Shown piece by piece: positions 1-12,380 of a stretch of 64,000 nt of DNA. Location: NCBI GenBank assembly GCA_021464245.1, contig JADCRB010000098.1, forward strand, positions 372,001-436,000, given 5' to 3'. Within the stretch, counting starts at the first letter, position 1. Each line of letters opens with the position of its first letter. The notes under the pieces were generated by a model. It did no database searches. It saw only the letters and a list, made by a program, of their open reading frames with translations, and had not been told where the DNA came from. This stretch comes from Carallia brachiata (lineage: Eukaryota > Streptophyta > Magnoliopsida > Malpighiales > Rhizophoraceae). A program made the position numbers and the translations under genes.

Positions 1-479
1 GGCCGTGGGTCGGATGAGTCCAGAATTCGGTGCAGATAATTTTTTGGGTTCTCGACAATCAATAATGGCAATTACTCGAAAAGCACCGACACATGTTCAA
101 AGATTAATATCTCAATTAATATTTTGATTAAAATTAAGATTATGATTTTAAAATAAAATTAATAACTTTCAAATATTTATTATGTTTACATTTAAAAAAA
201 AATCAATTTTATTTTTAAAATATTAATCTTAAATTTAATTGAAATATTAATTAAAATATTAAATTAAGACATCAATATTTTTTATTCTCTAAATGAACTG
301 CCTTGGAGTGAAGGAGAACAGTCAAAGGCTCTACTATATGCTACAACCTTGACAATTTCTCATTTTCATAGGCAAAAGTTTGTGAAACAGTTGCAAACCA
401 TCTGTTACCAACCCGATTCAGATACCTGGGTGGTCGCGCACGGCCTCCAGGCGGGCTCCAACGAACAAAAAGATTAGGA

Positions 480-615
480 AAAAACTTATTATTTTATTTA
501 AATAATTTTAAAATAATTATATAATAAATAAATCATTAAATAATTAAATTTTAAAAAATAAAAAATTATCATAATAATAAAATAAAATTTATTATTTATT
601 ATTATTTAACTGAAG
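480..615. repeat. AT-rich foldback element, family 1
   Basis: This is a nearly palindromic A/T-only block with tracts such as TTATTTAAATAAT and the motif AATAATTATATAA. Closely similar blocks recur near 3005-3150, 4670-4775, 5600-5775, 6700-6950 and 7910-8055. The repetition in unrelated flanks suggests a small non-autonomous foldback transposon. I cannot define terminal repeats or target duplications in such low-complexity DNA. Confidence 0.45.
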
Positions 616-689
616 TGATCTAGTGTTATTCGTAAAATTATCACAAATTATACCTAAAAAAAAGAATCAAAGTTAGTATTCCGGTAATT

Positions 690-840
690 TGTGTACAGAA
701 TTTTGTACCAATTGAAATTGAGACTGTTATTTTTAAAATTAAAATTGATATTTTTAAAATACTTATTATTTTTACATTTTAAAAATATCAGTCACAGTTT
801 TAAATATATAACAATCACGGTTTCACCCGAAACAAATTTC
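690..840. repeat. foldback element, family 2
   Basis: The arms share the motif ATTTTTAAAATA in opposite orientations around a T-rich centre, so the block can fold on itself. Similar arms occur at about 95-290, 55915-56105 and 58585-58740. The shared order of motifs (ATTGATATTTTTAAAATA on one arm, TTTTAAAAATATCA on the other) argues for one MITE-like family rather than chance A/T richness. Confidence 0.45.
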
Positions 841-1178
841 GAGACAAAACATTCAGGACATGTAATTGCGCTAAAAAAAAAAAAAGGCGATGTCAAATCT
901 CATTTTGCAATTTCTATTCATCAACTTTAGATTAAGAAAAACTTTTGAACAAAAATTCTTACATACAAAATTACATACAGAATTACAATTTCCTATATAC
1001 CATTCTAGAAACTAAAACTTTCCATATCTCTCTCTCTTTTTTTCCCTTTTTGTGTTTTCTGTTTTCCAGCTAAATAAGCTACCCAAAAGATAATAAAATT
1101 TAAACAAAAAAAAACTCAAATTGGCAGAAGAAGGATGAGAATTATCGCAATTACCATCAAAAAGACAAGAAAAAGAGA

Positions 1179-2429
1179 TCAAAACGGCACGACCTCGCTG
1201 CAAACAAAACCGTTGGAATTGCCAACGGAATCCTCGGGCCATGAGTCCCGCAGTAACTTGAGCAACATCTGCGCCTTCCTCTTGGCTCTGTCCGTACAGT
1301 CGCTTTGCACCAGCAGTAGCAGCTGCGTCACCACCCCCGCCGCCACCGCCTCCCTCTGGCTTAGCTCCGACGCCGAGCACAGCGCCAGCAGCGCCCCCGC
1401 CGCGTACTCGGTCGCCCTGTCCGAGATCTTCAGGATCGTTTTCACCAGCAGTGGCACCGTCAGCGCGTGGGCAGCGAAAGCCGCGCACCCCGCCGGCACT
1501 CTGCACAGAAGCTCCACGGTGGCCAGCGCTCGCTCCGCGTCGCATTTGTCGAAATCCGCCAGCCTGTCGACCAGCGCCTCGGCGGCACCGGCGGAGACCG
1601 CCTTATGCCTGGTTTGTTTGACGAGGCACAAAGCAAACAACGCTTTTATTCCAATCTTCAACGCGCGAGGATAAGAAATCGAATTCTTTAGCATATCTAT
1701 CACTCCTTCAAAGATTTCATCCACATTACTGATCTGAGCCCGGATATCCGTCGACCTCGTTCCGGCCACCACGATTTCAATTAGCGCCGCCGAGTTGACG
1801 CGGACTTCCATGGAGGGATGAAACAGCAGATTCGCCAAGTACCGTATGCGGTCCGGCTCGGATGCTATGGACACGCACTCAGACTCCGTGAGTTGAAACA
1901 TAACCAGAAGCGCAAGCGACTCGTGGCTCAACTCCGACGAGATTGAAGCGGCCACGTTTTCAAAGAGAAGGCCAATGAGAATTTCCCGGGCGTTCTGCGA
2001 GGAAATGACCGACCGGTTCTTGTCGGAGTCACGAGCAAGTCCTCTGAGCCGGCGGAGGGCAGACAGGCGGGAGGAATTCGGATTCGACGCCGACGCGGCC
2101 TGGTTCAACAGCGAACGGACCAAGCCCGGCTCGGCCGGTTGCTTAGGAGTCGGGATGCGCTCGATGCCGAAAGACCGGTTAGCAACGCACCAATCCTGGA
2201 TTAGGCGGCGAAGGGTGTGGTTAGGTATCAAAGTGAAGTCGGTGAGCGGGGCGCGGGTGACGGGGCAGGTGGTGTTGCCTGTAGCGACCCAAGACTCGAT
2301 GCTGGACCGGTCGTAGGTCTGACCAGTGCAAACCGTGACCGGGTCACGCATGAGCTCCAGCGAGATCGGGCACCTGAAGTGGTACGGTATCTGCACGGTC
2401 AAGTCCAAAGGCTCTAAACTTCCAGGCAT
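1179..2429 (-). CDS. PUB26: U-box E3 ubiquitin ligase, PUB25/26-like
   Basis: Single-exon gene of 416 residues. After a short N-terminus (MPGSLEPLDL) comes a U-box at about residues 15-88, with FRCPISLELMRDPVTVCTGQ and the downstream CPVTRAPL and IPNHTLRRLIQDWC motifs. The rest is helical Leu/Ala-rich sequence that fits armadillo-type repeats. The U-box recruits a ubiquitin-loaded E2, and the ARM region binds the substrate. Known family: Arabidopsis PUB25 and PUB26 are plasma-membrane/cytosolic ligases acting in cold signalling and in turnover of the immune kinase BIK1; the same targets here are inference. The length matches the family, the start lies directly before the conserved N-terminus, and the ORF ends in VCSEVVPF. 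Coding GC content is far above the flanks. The symbol marks the PUB25/26 clade; 25 versus 26 cannot be decided. Confidence 0.93.
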   Translation of the reverse strand: MPGSLEPLDLTVQIPYHFRCPISLELMRDPVTVCTGQTYDRSSIESWVATGNTTCPVTRAPLTDFTLIPNHTLRRLIQDWCVANRSFGIERIPTPKQPAEPGLVRSLLNQAASASNPNSSRLSALRRLRGLARDSDKNRSVISSQNAREILIGLLFENVAASISSELSHESLALLVMFQLTESECVSIASEPDRIRYLANLLFHPSMEVRVNSAALIEIVVAGTRSTDIRAQISNVDEIFEGVIDMLKNSISYPRALKIGIKALFALCLVKQTRHKAVSAGAAEALVDRLADFDKCDAERALATVELLCRVPAGCAAFAAHALTVPLLVKTILKISDRATEYAAGALLALCSASELSQREAVAAGVVTQLLLLVQSDCTDRAKRKAQMLLKLLRDSWPEDSVGNSNGFVCSEVVPF

Positions 2430-2900
2430 TTCACGACCAGAAAAATGAACAATATAAAATAGAAATATATAAGATTAAAACGCTATGAATATATGGATAT
2501 GTTGTAGTAGTAGAAGAAGTAGTAGTAGTAATAGTACAGTGGGTGTGGGTGTGGGTGGTGGTGCCAAATCTGTGGGGGGTTCTGAAAATTCTCTTGCAGA
2601 TTTGTTAAGGCCTTTGTGGGTTTGCTTTCTCTTTTATATATGAGAAATGGAATGGCAGGAGGAAGGACTTTGTGTGCTTGTGGGTATATCTTGGAGGTGG
2701 GCTTATTATGCTTGATCATCTGACTGACTCTTGGCCACACGTGTGGTGGCATTTAGTTGGGAGAGTGTGCGCGTGTGTATGTGGCCGAGAGAGAGATAGA
2801 GAGAGTGTGAGAGTGAAAGATGGCTCGGATACCGGTCAAATGAAAATTGTGCGACTGCGTTGGGTCCCACCCAAAAATTCCGAAAAAATCTAGACCCTGT
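2430..2900 (-). promoter_or_regulatory. 5' UTR and promoter region of the U-box gene
   Basis: The start codon is at 2429 on the minus strand. Upstream are triplet-rich (AGT)n DNA at 2505-2535, a T/C-rich segment when read in gene orientation, and a perfect palindromic G-box (CCACACGTGTGG) at 2735-2746, about 310 bases from the start codon. G-boxes bind bZIP and bHLH factors. A GA-rich tract lies at 2785-2815. No TATA box can be chosen with confidence. Confidence 0.45.
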
Positions 2901-4029
2901 TTACTACTACATCGGGAGGGAGGGCAACGTAAACGTGTGGCTGATTGTTTACTTTGTTGCTGTTTTCATATCGGTGCAGCTGAATATCAACCACCGGAAA
3001 AAAAAAAATCTTTAATTTAAGTAATGATAAAATAATTATATAAAAAATTAACGATATTAAATAATTTGTTTATTTATTTATTTTATATTTTAATTATTTA
3101 ATAATTTATATTATTTTATTATTATTTAAATGTTACTACTTAATATTTTTTTATAAAAAAATAAGAAAAAAAGAGAAGGGAGAAAGACACAGGAAGGAGG
3201 CTCGTAGTAAGTCCCACCTTTTTTTTGGAAAAAAAAATTTATACATACAATTAAAATATATTTTGCATATAATTAACATAAAATGTGTATACCATTTTTT
3301 AAAATGTGTTTTTCATATTGTATGCATATAAAAAATAATAAAAAATTTGTGGGATTCACTGAACATGTCTCTCTCATGTTTCTCTCTAATGGAACTAAAA
3401 AAGTGGAAAATGACCTTGTGCCAAAGCATTATTAATTTTGAAGATAGAAAATGGATCAACCATCATGCAGCAGATGGGAGTTCAAGAAAAATTTGGAGTC
3501 TAGTTTACCCAGCATTCTTGGTTCTTCATATTTTGTTTGCGGTAATTTTGTGATTCCATCACCAGCCATGGCTTCCTTGTTTTAATACAGCTTCCATATT
3601 GGTTACACTTTCAACGGTGAAAAGGTCTTTTATGCTATGACTTTTTGTTCCAGTCCAAAGTGGACGTTGAGGGCAACATGAACATTATGTTAATACATCC
3701 TTTACAGTCTGGTGGTGTGTCAAATATTGCTTTGTAATGGCACCCAAGAAAAGGTCCCAAAAACTTTTTATTCATTTTCATCATTACTAGTCTAGGTTAA
3801 AAAAAAAAGTTTTCTGATCGAGAGTGTTTTCATTAAATTCTTGCGAATTTTTCCCTTCTATTAATGAGTAATATTGGTCGTTTTCAAAAATTTTTATCTT
3901 CCTTCTAATGCTTAGATTTTAAATGCCAGTATTCTGCAATTTTTTTAAGCGACTAAATTGTTTGTCTATTAGTGATTATTAATTTGGGAAAGAGACCTAT
4001 GACGGAAAATTTTTATGAAAAAGTTTGAC

Positions 4030-4210
4030 ATCCACACCTTGGTAATCATATTTAATATATATATTATGACGATCTTATTCATTTTTGTACAAAATTGATA
4101 AAATATGATATAAAAAATTAACACGTAATTTTTTATCACAAAAATAATAAGTGTTATTGTAAAAATAATCAAGTTTGTCATAAAAAGTACATTTTATATG
4201 TATATTATCT
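4030..4210. repeat. foldback element, family 3
   Basis: The left arm (ATATATATTATGACGA near 4055) is mirrored by the right arm (AATCAAGTTTGTCATAA near 4168). The centre carries TATAAAAAATTAA and TTTTTTATCACAAAAAT. A second member with the same layout lies at 9290-9455, where GTATATATTGTGACAA pairs with CATCACAATATATA. Two members with the same inner order make a MITE family likely. Confidence 0.5.
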
Positions 4211-4279
4211 GTGTATAAAAATATATATATATAGGAAACTGAGCTCAATTTTTATATATTAAAAGGGTAGAAATACCAT

Positions 4280-4430
4280 TAAAGTGGATTACAAACCTAC
4301 CTTTGACATGTTGGTAACTCTAAATATATGTAACATTTATGATTGTGACAGAGATTGAATCCCTGACAATGCTATTCTCACTCGTTTGCAATGGAAATCA
4401 TCTGAGCTACACCAAAATGGTTGGTATCAT
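4280..4430 (-). mobile_element. tRNA-derived SINE
   Basis: On the minus strand the block begins with a tRNA-like A box (GTAGCTCAGATG) and has a B box about 40 bases further on (GGGATTCAATCTC), the layout of RNA polymerase III promoters in plant SINEs. A downstream low-complexity tail would lie toward 4270. No clear target duplication was found, so the borders are approximate. Confidence 0.5.
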
Positions 4431-5279
4431 TTGCAATCCAAGCATAAAAATGCTATCCAAATTATTGAGAATTTAAAGTATATTCAATTCAATTATTATG
4501 GTCAAAGACACGAGGGCGCCTGATGGGACAACGTAATACAACCATGCTGGAACGAATCAACGAGCCTTTTTTCGCGAGGGTCCAATAAAAAGCGAAATTT
4601 CTTCGTAACAATCGAGATCCGGTAAGACTCTGATTACTTGAGTACAGGTAAGAAAAACACAAATGGATATAAAATTTATTTAATATAATTTAATAATTTA
4701 TTTTTAAAATTTAATTATTCAAAAAATAAAAAGAATAATAATCTAATAATCATTTTAATTGTATTTTAATTATACTTAATTTACATTTTTTTTAATAAAA
4801 AAGATATATCGTGGATATATTGATCATTAAATATATAATGTGAGATTAGCGTAATTTCATTTGAAACTGGCTCATTTAACTACCTCTAAAAAGACAAACC
4901 CCCACTGAAGTATCAGTGGAATCGAGTGTAGTTTTACCGCACGATACCACGGCAATTACTGAGTATAAAACTCATCATTGTGTTATAATCTCTAATCACC
5001 TTAACAGTCCTAGCCTTTTATTAAAAGATAAAACAGATACAGTAATTTAAACCCAAACAATAAATATAAAAATACGTTAATTTTTTATTAAATTATTATC
5101 TCAAATACTATACCAAACTTACGTCTACTAAGTCTTTCAAAATAATATATATAAATGAAATTGCCCCTTTGGGGTGCAATTATTGCAATAACCGACGATA
5201 GAGAAAAGTAGGCATCCTTTCAATTTAAGTTTTGAAACTGTCTGTTTATGTTACAATTAAGTTGATGGGGCGGTCAAAG

Positions 5280-5600
5280 GTCAAAGATAGACAGATAAAC
5301 AGAAGAATGTGAGGGTCCAGGTTGTCTCTCCACAGTCCACTCAGATCGAGCAAGAGACTGTTTCGCGGATAATATTAGACGGGTGGTTTCTTAATGGTTG
5401 TGGGCCCCACTTTTTAAGCACGGAGTTCATCAAGTGGGGCCCGTCTGTTTCGTCAACTGAATTGAAATTGGTAATTGGCCAACCAAATCCAACATCAATT
5501 AGGATCCTAATCCTATCAGGCTCAGAGCAAGAACGAGGGAAACAATTGCACGTTTCGCCAGGTAAGCCCCAAGTCATTGTGGGGAGGAGAAGTGTTACGT
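5280..5600. other. less AT-rich unique island
   Basis: About 320 bases of mixed composition stand out from the A/T-rich surroundings. The palindrome GTGGGCCCCAC lies near 5399, with a related GTGGGGCCC near 5435. Open frames of 78-97 codons exist on both strands, but none has a domain, signal peptide or codon pattern that I can support. It could be a decayed gene or promoter fragment. Confidence 0.35.
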
Positions 5601-6999
5601 AGATGAAATTTATTTATGAGTTTTATTAGACAGTTATATTTTTATTAGTATTAAAATAATTATATAATTTATTTAATAATATTTTATAAATTATTTTTTT
5701 GTTAATTTTTTTAATTTAATTATATAACAATTTATATTATTTTGATTACACTTTAATTTTACTTAAATAATTCCATTAAATATTTCCCTTTGTTCATATC
5801 CTATATGACAATAGTAGCCCGAACTTATTCAGCTCTAAAGATTGAATGTCTCAAATTTCAATTTCACTCAAGATTAATTAAAACAAATTGCTAATACAAA
5901 GACAAGAAATGAGACAAAAGAGTAATATATAATATCAAATATTTTGGATAGCTTTAAATTCCCTATTCGTCGGTGCTAGTAGAATTGATATCCCCTCAAT
6001 TATGCTTTGATTTGAGAGTCTATCTGTAATAATTTTCTATAGTATCTATAGTTTTTAACGGCGCATCAGTTGAAAAATATGCTACCGACTAGTATGGAAA
6101 TATGGAAATATGAGGATATTATAATTAATTAAGAAAAGCATGCAGAATCTTTTGACATGTCGTAAGTCCTAACAAATATGAAAAGGGCCCATTTGTCTAC
6201 CCTGTTACAACGTTACTGTTATGTATTGCCTTTTCTTTGCCTTTGATCATTCTGTCATTCATAATACAATTGAATGACCGAGAAAATCTTGGGGCATAAT
6301 TACAAATTTTTTAATGTTGAATTTTTTTTCTTTTTAGTTACTTGACAACGATTTAAAATGTGTAAAAATATTGATTGCCATTATTGTACAACTCGCTCAT
6401 AATTAAAAATTTTAAGTATAATTACTTATTATGTTATATAATATTATAAATAATTTATACTAAAAAAATAATATAAATTAAATTAAAAATTCTCAAAACT
6501 TCCCAAGACCTAAATTCCAAGTATACAAGTACTCTATGTAATGATATTGCTAGATGAGAAAGGATTATGACCAGATAAAAAATTACTAAGAGCCACGTGT
6601 AAGCCAAATAGTTTCTGGGAGCTAAATGAAGAGGAATTTGAACAAAGTAAAAAAATTTGTACTTACGATAATGATTTGAAAGTATTAACAAAGTGGTATA
6701 TGTTATTAATTATTAAATTTATTAAAAAATGAATTATTAAATATTATTAAATTGTTGCCTATTTATATCTAAACGTAATCAAGTAGATTTACTCTCAAAC
6801 AAAGAGTATTATTATATACTCTTATTTAAATAGTATTAAAATAATAATAAATTCTCATTTAATGATATTTAAGTAACAATTTCATAATTTTTTATTTCTG
6901 TAAATTCAACTATAATATAATAATTTATATTATTTTAAAATTTTTTGAAACAAAAATTTTTTTTGAAAAAAAAATTAAAAAAAAAAGGAAAAAAGATCT
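5601..6999. other. AT-rich spacer
   Basis: There is no gene. It holds family-1 foldback-like blocks at about 5600-5775 and 6700-6950 and otherwise featureless A/T-rich sequence. Confidence 0.5.
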
Positions 7000-7560
7000 A
7001 ACAATCCTAGGAAAGCTCACTTTCTCGCAAAGACAGAAAAAGCAAAGGAGAAGGGAAAAACCAAAAGTACAAAGGAAACGGAGCGTGTAAGAATGTGTGT
7101 CTACGACAGTCTTAAGTAGTCAAAAACAACAAAACTGAAGCGCAGATGCTGCTGTGGCACACAGCGTCAGTTTGGCAGTGGCAGAACAAAGGCGCAAGAG
7201 AGAAGGAAAGAAGAAAAAAAGTACAGACAGGAGAAACGCAGAGAAGGAGGCGGTGTCGTTTAGCGGTACAGTACACACATACACACGCGTGGGAGTTGCA
7301 CAGAGACTCGGAGAGAGAGTGAGAGAGAGAGATAGAGTGCGGGGCCACGAGCCATGCCCCGCTGTGAAGACCCAAATGTCTCCGGTCAACCGGGCAGTAA
7401 TTGCCGGTACAGCACAGCACTAATCTTTCACACCCCCGATGCACGTGCCACCTCTTCCCTCTCTCCCTCGCACGTGTTTTCCAGCTCATAAATCTTTGTT
7501 GCTGTCTGTCTTTCAACGTATTTTGTTTACAAAACACTTGGAATGGTTGACAGATTAATA
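7000..7560. other. GC-richer island with GA tract
   Basis: This stretch is clearly richer in G/C and more complex than its flanks. It contains a GA-rich microsatellite at about 7310-7340 and two ACGTG-type motifs (GCACGTGCC near 7441, GCACGTGTT near 7470). Overlapping frames of 89-141 codons on both strands are low-complexity translations of GA/CT repeats. The layout resembles a promoter plus 5' leader without a recognisable coding region, but this is inference. A non-coding transcript is an alternative. Confidence 0.35.
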
Positions 7561-7909
7561 ATAATGTTCAGAATTTAACGTATCATTCATCATCCTTCAA
7601 TAGTATTATTAATATTTTATAATTCTTATAATCAAATTACGTTGATCTGCAATTAATTTTGAATTTTACGTGAGGGGGGGGTGAAACTCAATATTTTAAA
7701 TTGTTGAGTTGAACAGTTGCTTGACAGTAATAATATAATATATTATTATTATATTTTGCGGACTAGTTGTTTGATTAATGTGTCTGGTTTCGTGCGCTTA
7801 TAGGTTAAGTACGGTATTCCAACTCCTTACCGTGACATTTATCCAATGGGTTTGTCTACTAATTGCTCGTGAGAGCAGTTTGGGAATGTGTGAGTGCCCC
7901 TTTAATTAT

Positions 7910-8055
7910 TTTGCAAATATGAGAGATTACATAATTATATTTAAGTAATGATAAATAGTAACATAATTTTATTAAATAATATTTAATAATTTATTTATTT
8001 ATTTTTATAAATTTAATTACTTGTTTATATTATTTTATTGTTATTTTAAAACTAA
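7910..8055. repeat. AT-rich foldback element, family 1
   Basis: It has the same motif order as the blocks at 3005-3150 and 5600-5775: AAGTAATGATAAA, then ATTTAATAATTTATTTATTT, then TATATTATTTTATTGTTATT. The arms are complementary. Confidence 0.45.
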
Positions 8056-8559
8056 TCTTATGAAACTAAAAATAAAAAATTTCATTGAAAATTGATGTTG
8101 TCATTGGGGTTTTCCACAGTAAACTTTCGCATATATATCTTTAATTTATCAATTTACTATAATAAAAGTTTGATTCTTCCTCGTTTATGCTCTATAAAGT
8201 TTGATCAAGCCCAGGGGAGGCTTCAATGCAGGGAGGTACTCCCACACGAAACTTCGTAATTGGAATTAGCATACCCTCAATTTATTTCCCATTTTGCTTT
8301 CGAGACCACGTTTGATTCCCAATCTGTCATTCCTCACCAAAATATAATCAACTGCATCGTCGATTTGTTTAATCTTATATAAATTTTCTATTTTGAACTT
8401 TGTATTATTACGTTACGTTCTATTGGATAACACACAACGATGCATATGAACCATATTAAAGAAGGATTGTTTTTCTGGACCCCGAAGCATATATAGAGAA
8501 AGTTACATAGTTGCTTTTTGTGAAGAATAGTGTAAATAGAAAATTAATTAAGTCTCTCA

Positions 8560-8712
8560 GTGAACATTTTAGTAGTTAGAGTTCAGAACTTCTATTATAA
8601 AAGTTTGGATTTAAATCCTGAGAAGAGATGATGAGATATATGAAAGGTGAAAGTTACATTCATTATATAACTCACGTCTAATGAATTTTCTAATAAAAAA
8701 AAAAAAAAATAT
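8560..8712 (+). mobile_element. SINE-like element with A-rich tail
   Basis: A segment with a B-box-like motif (GGATTTAAATCCTG near 8610) follows a possible A box (TAGTTAGAGTTCAG) and ends in a run of about 15 A at 8695-8709. The arrangement fits a degenerate tRNA-derived SINE on the plus strand. No convincing target duplication was seen. Confidence 0.4.
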
Positions 8713-9289
8713 CTAGTAGCCTTTCACCCAAAGTAATTTAAAGCACACACAAACTCAAAACTAAATACGGGATCCACTTTATTCTTTGTTTTATATTTCC
8801 AAACTGTTATTCTCGCCTTTAGACAATTTAGTGGATGATAACGTATGAAGAATCATTAGTGCACAACGGCTGATAATTAATTGACTTAATTGTCGCATCT
8901 TTAAGATCCAAGTCAATAGAATTTGTTCTTTGATGCGTGTTTTCTTCTTGCTAACCTTCACGACTACATAAACAACAATTTCTACCGAAAGGCGATCCTA
9001 ATTTGAGAAAGACAGTATAGTTTTCATTTGGGAAAGGGCACTGAAAATTATTAAACTTATTGCAATATATTTGAAGTGCCCTATATCTCATTTTTTATCA
9101 TATTTTTATTGGGTGGCTAGCAAACTTCTCAATGTCTTTCCGCTTTTAGAAGTTACTTCGAAAAGTATTATTCTATTCTATTTTTTTCACCCAAATTTGG
9201 GAGATTTCGAAGGTAAAGCCAAAGCCTAGCTAGTTGGCTTTCTGATTCGGCCTATGATTTTTATCTTTAAAAAGTTTGGTACCTACATG

Positions 9290-9455
9290 CTGTATATATA
9301 TTTGATGTATATATTGTGACAAATTTAATTATTTATATAATAAAATTAATAAAATATAATATAAAAAATTAATACATTATTTTTTATTATAAAAATAATC
9401 AAATTCATCACAATATATATTATATGTTTACTAATATATATGTATCAAATCAAAC
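9290..9455. repeat. foldback element, family 3
   Basis: Arms GTATATATTGTGACAA (about 9307) and CATCACAATATATA (about 9408) are inverted copies of each other around an A/T-rich loop. The centre shares TATAAAAAATTAA with the member at 4030-4210. Confidence 0.5.
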
Positions 9456-9689
9456 TCTTTTTATCATTGTGGTCCTAGGGATTGGTTTTGGAGCCCAGTA
9501 ATTTTTCTCCAGCATTTATTTTGAAATATTTTAAAAAGTAATTAAATGTTAAATTATTATAATTTTATTAATAAAAAGTAATAAAAAATTAAAGCATAAA
9601 CTATTATTTTATTTTTTTATTATTTTTTATTACAATAATTACAAAAAATTAAAAATTAATTATTTTTTAAAAATATATCAAAACAAAAA

Positions 9690-9960
9690 TGGCAACATTT
9701 TCTCCCATACTTTTTCGGTGGTCCCAATACATTGTCCGTCGAATTATGAAAACAACTTTACAGGTGGGCTGCCTTGCCGTTGACCACGCGTCCACTCCAT
9801 TTGTGATTGCTGATGTGGTCCACGAGACCACGACTGACGACTATCCTTTTGCGAGTACAGCTTTCTATGGGTGGTGGAGATATCCACGTGGACCTTTTGT
9901 TCCATATATCTAAAGATGAAGGAGGCGGTAAAGTTTATTGTGGTATTGATTCAAATTCAA
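9690..9960. other. unique low-AT island
   Basis: About 250 bases with balanced composition are embedded in A/T-rich DNA, with ACGTGG and CCACG motifs around 9795-9895. A 74-codon frame is open but shows no domain. No function is assigned. Confidence 0.3.
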
Positions 9961-10384
9961 CCCTCCAAACGGCTCATTTTAATATTTATTTTTTTATTAA
10001 TATTTAAAAATATATATATAGGTTGATATTAAAAAAAATCATGATTTTTGAATAAATTAAAAAATATATATCAATTTTAAAAATTCACAATTTAATTTTA
10101 TAAATTTTTTTCTAATAAATTTATCATTTGTTCAGTTTAATAGTAGAATCTATCAAAAGTAATGACTTATCGCGATAATATAAACTTGATGTTGATATAT
10201 ATTTTAAAAATACGACAATTAGAATTCATGTTATCTATAACAAATAATTATTAAACTCGACCGTATGATAGATTTGTTAAGAAAAATTTTTAGCAGAGCC
10301 TAAATTATAAATTTTAAAAGTGATATTATATTTGTTAATTTATGTAAAAGTTATATTTTTTCAAATATTAATCCTTCGTTTTAC

Positions 10385-10490
10385 TTCTAAATAAGTTATG
10401 ATATGGAAGTTGAATCCCAATCTGTGAATAAGAGTCCTCATATCACTGGGGTAACATGGCTTCTCATGCTAAATGGATTTAGACCATTAA
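10385..10490 (-). mobile_element. possible tRNA-derived SINE fragment
   Basis: On the minus strand a B-box-like GATTGGGATTCAACTTCC lies about 45 bases after an A-box-like GTTACCCCAGTGATATG. The sequence resembles degenerate plant SINE heads, but ends and target duplication are not visible. Confidence 0.35.
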
Positions 10491-12029
10491 TTTTGAAAAT
10501 AAAGCAAGAAAACTAATCGATTATCTAAAAAAATTAAAAACTTATAATGAAAATTCAATCATTTTTTTGAGTGTGTATATATATATTCACCCAAGCCTTA
10601 TTAACAATAACCTCATAGCAGTTTGATCTCCAATTAGATAGCCATCAGTTAATATCCCAATAATTTAGAAAATCAAAGGCTTACAATTAAATAATGAAAA
10701 ATTCTTAAGATCAATTAGAAGACGCGCGTTATAATGTTGCCAGCTTAATCTGTCATGGATAATGTTTTTCATGAAGCAAGTTGAGTTTACAAGATTCAAA
10801 CATACACAGTATAAATAAATATTATAATAAAGTAGGTTTGTGTGGGCGTGTGCTAGATAATGGATAGTGTTCATATGACTCGGTTTACGAAAAGATTGGT
10901 TTTTGACTTATTTTGTAGGTTTCTTTCAAATTTGAAGACTTATGGGCTTCAATCTCAAAATTAATCAACCTCCGTAAGAGTGGAATAATAAGGTTTTGGT
11001 GCGCATATTAAGGGGTTGAAACTCAGAGATAAAGTAATCATGCTTGAAAATCTAGGGTTTGTCCAACCAAAAATTTTTTAAAACAGTATTAGGGACATGA
11101 CTTTTAGTCATCTTGTTTGTAGTTGTGTTAATATGTGATTTCTGCAATGCTTTAATGACTCTCCACGTTATGGAAGCTAGTTTTTTTCCCATTGAAAAGC
11201 TTTTTGTCAATGGATTTTTGCTCAATTGTCAATTAGATGCCAAATAAGGATATTTAATTAAGTAGTGGTTATCCATAGTAATTAATGAAACTAAAGCATT
11301 CACCCAAAAAAAAAAGCCATTGTGACGTGACCTGATGATTCTAATTCTAATCTATTGTCTCCCTTAAAAATCTAATGTGCTTTCTAGGTGGTATTTTAAT
11401 GTCTTCAATGTTGCAATTAATGGGTTCCACTAATGGGATTCTAAGTCATGATCAAATTATTAGGTCACTAAAGTTCCTTCACATCTTCCCTTCTCTTTAA
11501 CTGTTAATGTTTGACATTCCAACTAAATTATAATACAGAAAAAGCATCCCAAAAAGGAAAATGGGAATCTCTCTGTATGGATGACACTTTCAGCTTGAGG
11601 TTTTTGGAACAAATCATGTCTAAGAAGAATTCGTAAAAATGCACAACTTAAGCAACTTTGAGGGCACAAGGGCCTGCTGATGCTTTGATGCAGGTTCCCA
11701 TATGACGCACTAAAGGAAGCAGATATAAAGACAATTCTACATAGCTTTATAGTGGAGCATTAGCGGCAGCTGTTTTGTCCTTCATGGTTCTATATATTCT
11801 GTTTGCACAAGATAAGATTCACAAAAATGTGTTATTATCGTGCATTGATGTGGTTCTTGTTATTTAATTCTAATACCACAAAGAAGATGTTGGGAATATG
11901 CCAACTTGGTAATATATTTGTTTATTCCTAGCCATTAGACATACCTTTGCCGGATTCCCCTATTTGCCTACAATTCTTATATTCCATTTTGTTAATGTAT
12001 AAATTACACTAATAATCGGACTAATTGCT

Positions 12030-12380
12030 TCGATTAGAGAGCTCGATCAGAAGGAATTGGATCGAGGATAAAGCATGTTAAGGTGCCATTACCCTGGTAT
12101 GGCTTAATTAAACAATATTAGAAAGCGAGATTTCTTGAGCCATGCACATTGCCGAGTACATAATATTTGTTTAAAGTTGAAGCCCGTGATTTTGCCACCA
12201 ATTAACTCCGGAAATAGTGCCCCAGCCGCGACGAAGGCCTCAATCTTGAATCTGGCTCATAGTTTGCGTGCTGCGATCCAGCCCATTCTACATTTCTCAA
12301 CAAGGCCCAACATCAATGATAATGGGATAAAGTCGTGTACAAGTGGACGTAGAGTCATTCACAAAGTCCTTTAAAAACAC
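12030..12380. other. unique segment, possible decayed coding fragment
   Basis: The segment is more G/C-rich than its flanks. On the minus strand one frame reads ARFKIEAFVAAGALFPELIG, which looks protein-like but is bounded by stop codons. On the plus strand a 79-codon frame is open. I recognise neither; a gene relic is the simplest reading. Confidence 0.25.

Larger units (their letters stand above)
1..1178. other. AT-rich intergenic DNA 3' of the U-box gene
   Basis: There is no credible gene here. Short reading frames are low-complexity translations of A/T runs. The stretch holds AT-rich foldback repeats near 95-290, 480-615 and 690-840, separated by short unique segments (about 290-470). 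The last 150 bases or so before 1179 should include the 3' UTR of the U-box gene, which is read on the minus strand. Confidence 0.6.
2900..5279. other. repeat-rich intergenic DNA
   Basis: No gene is recognised. There are family-1 foldback blocks at about 3005-3150 and 4670-4775, another foldback at 4030-4210 and a minus-strand SINE at about 4280-4430. A less AT-rich unique stretch at 3340-3760 contains a 68-codon frame with no recognisable domain, which I do not call a gene. Confidence 0.5.

Noticed and set aside
1012..1691. Overlapping frames of 74-179 codons on both strands over the U-box gene
   Set aside because: They are shadows of the G/C-rich PUB coding exon in other frames and have no domain.
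7112..7537. 141-codon minus-strand frame
   Set aside because: The translation is driven by GA/CT repeats (Ser/Leu and Arg/Glu strings), and the other strand is equally open.
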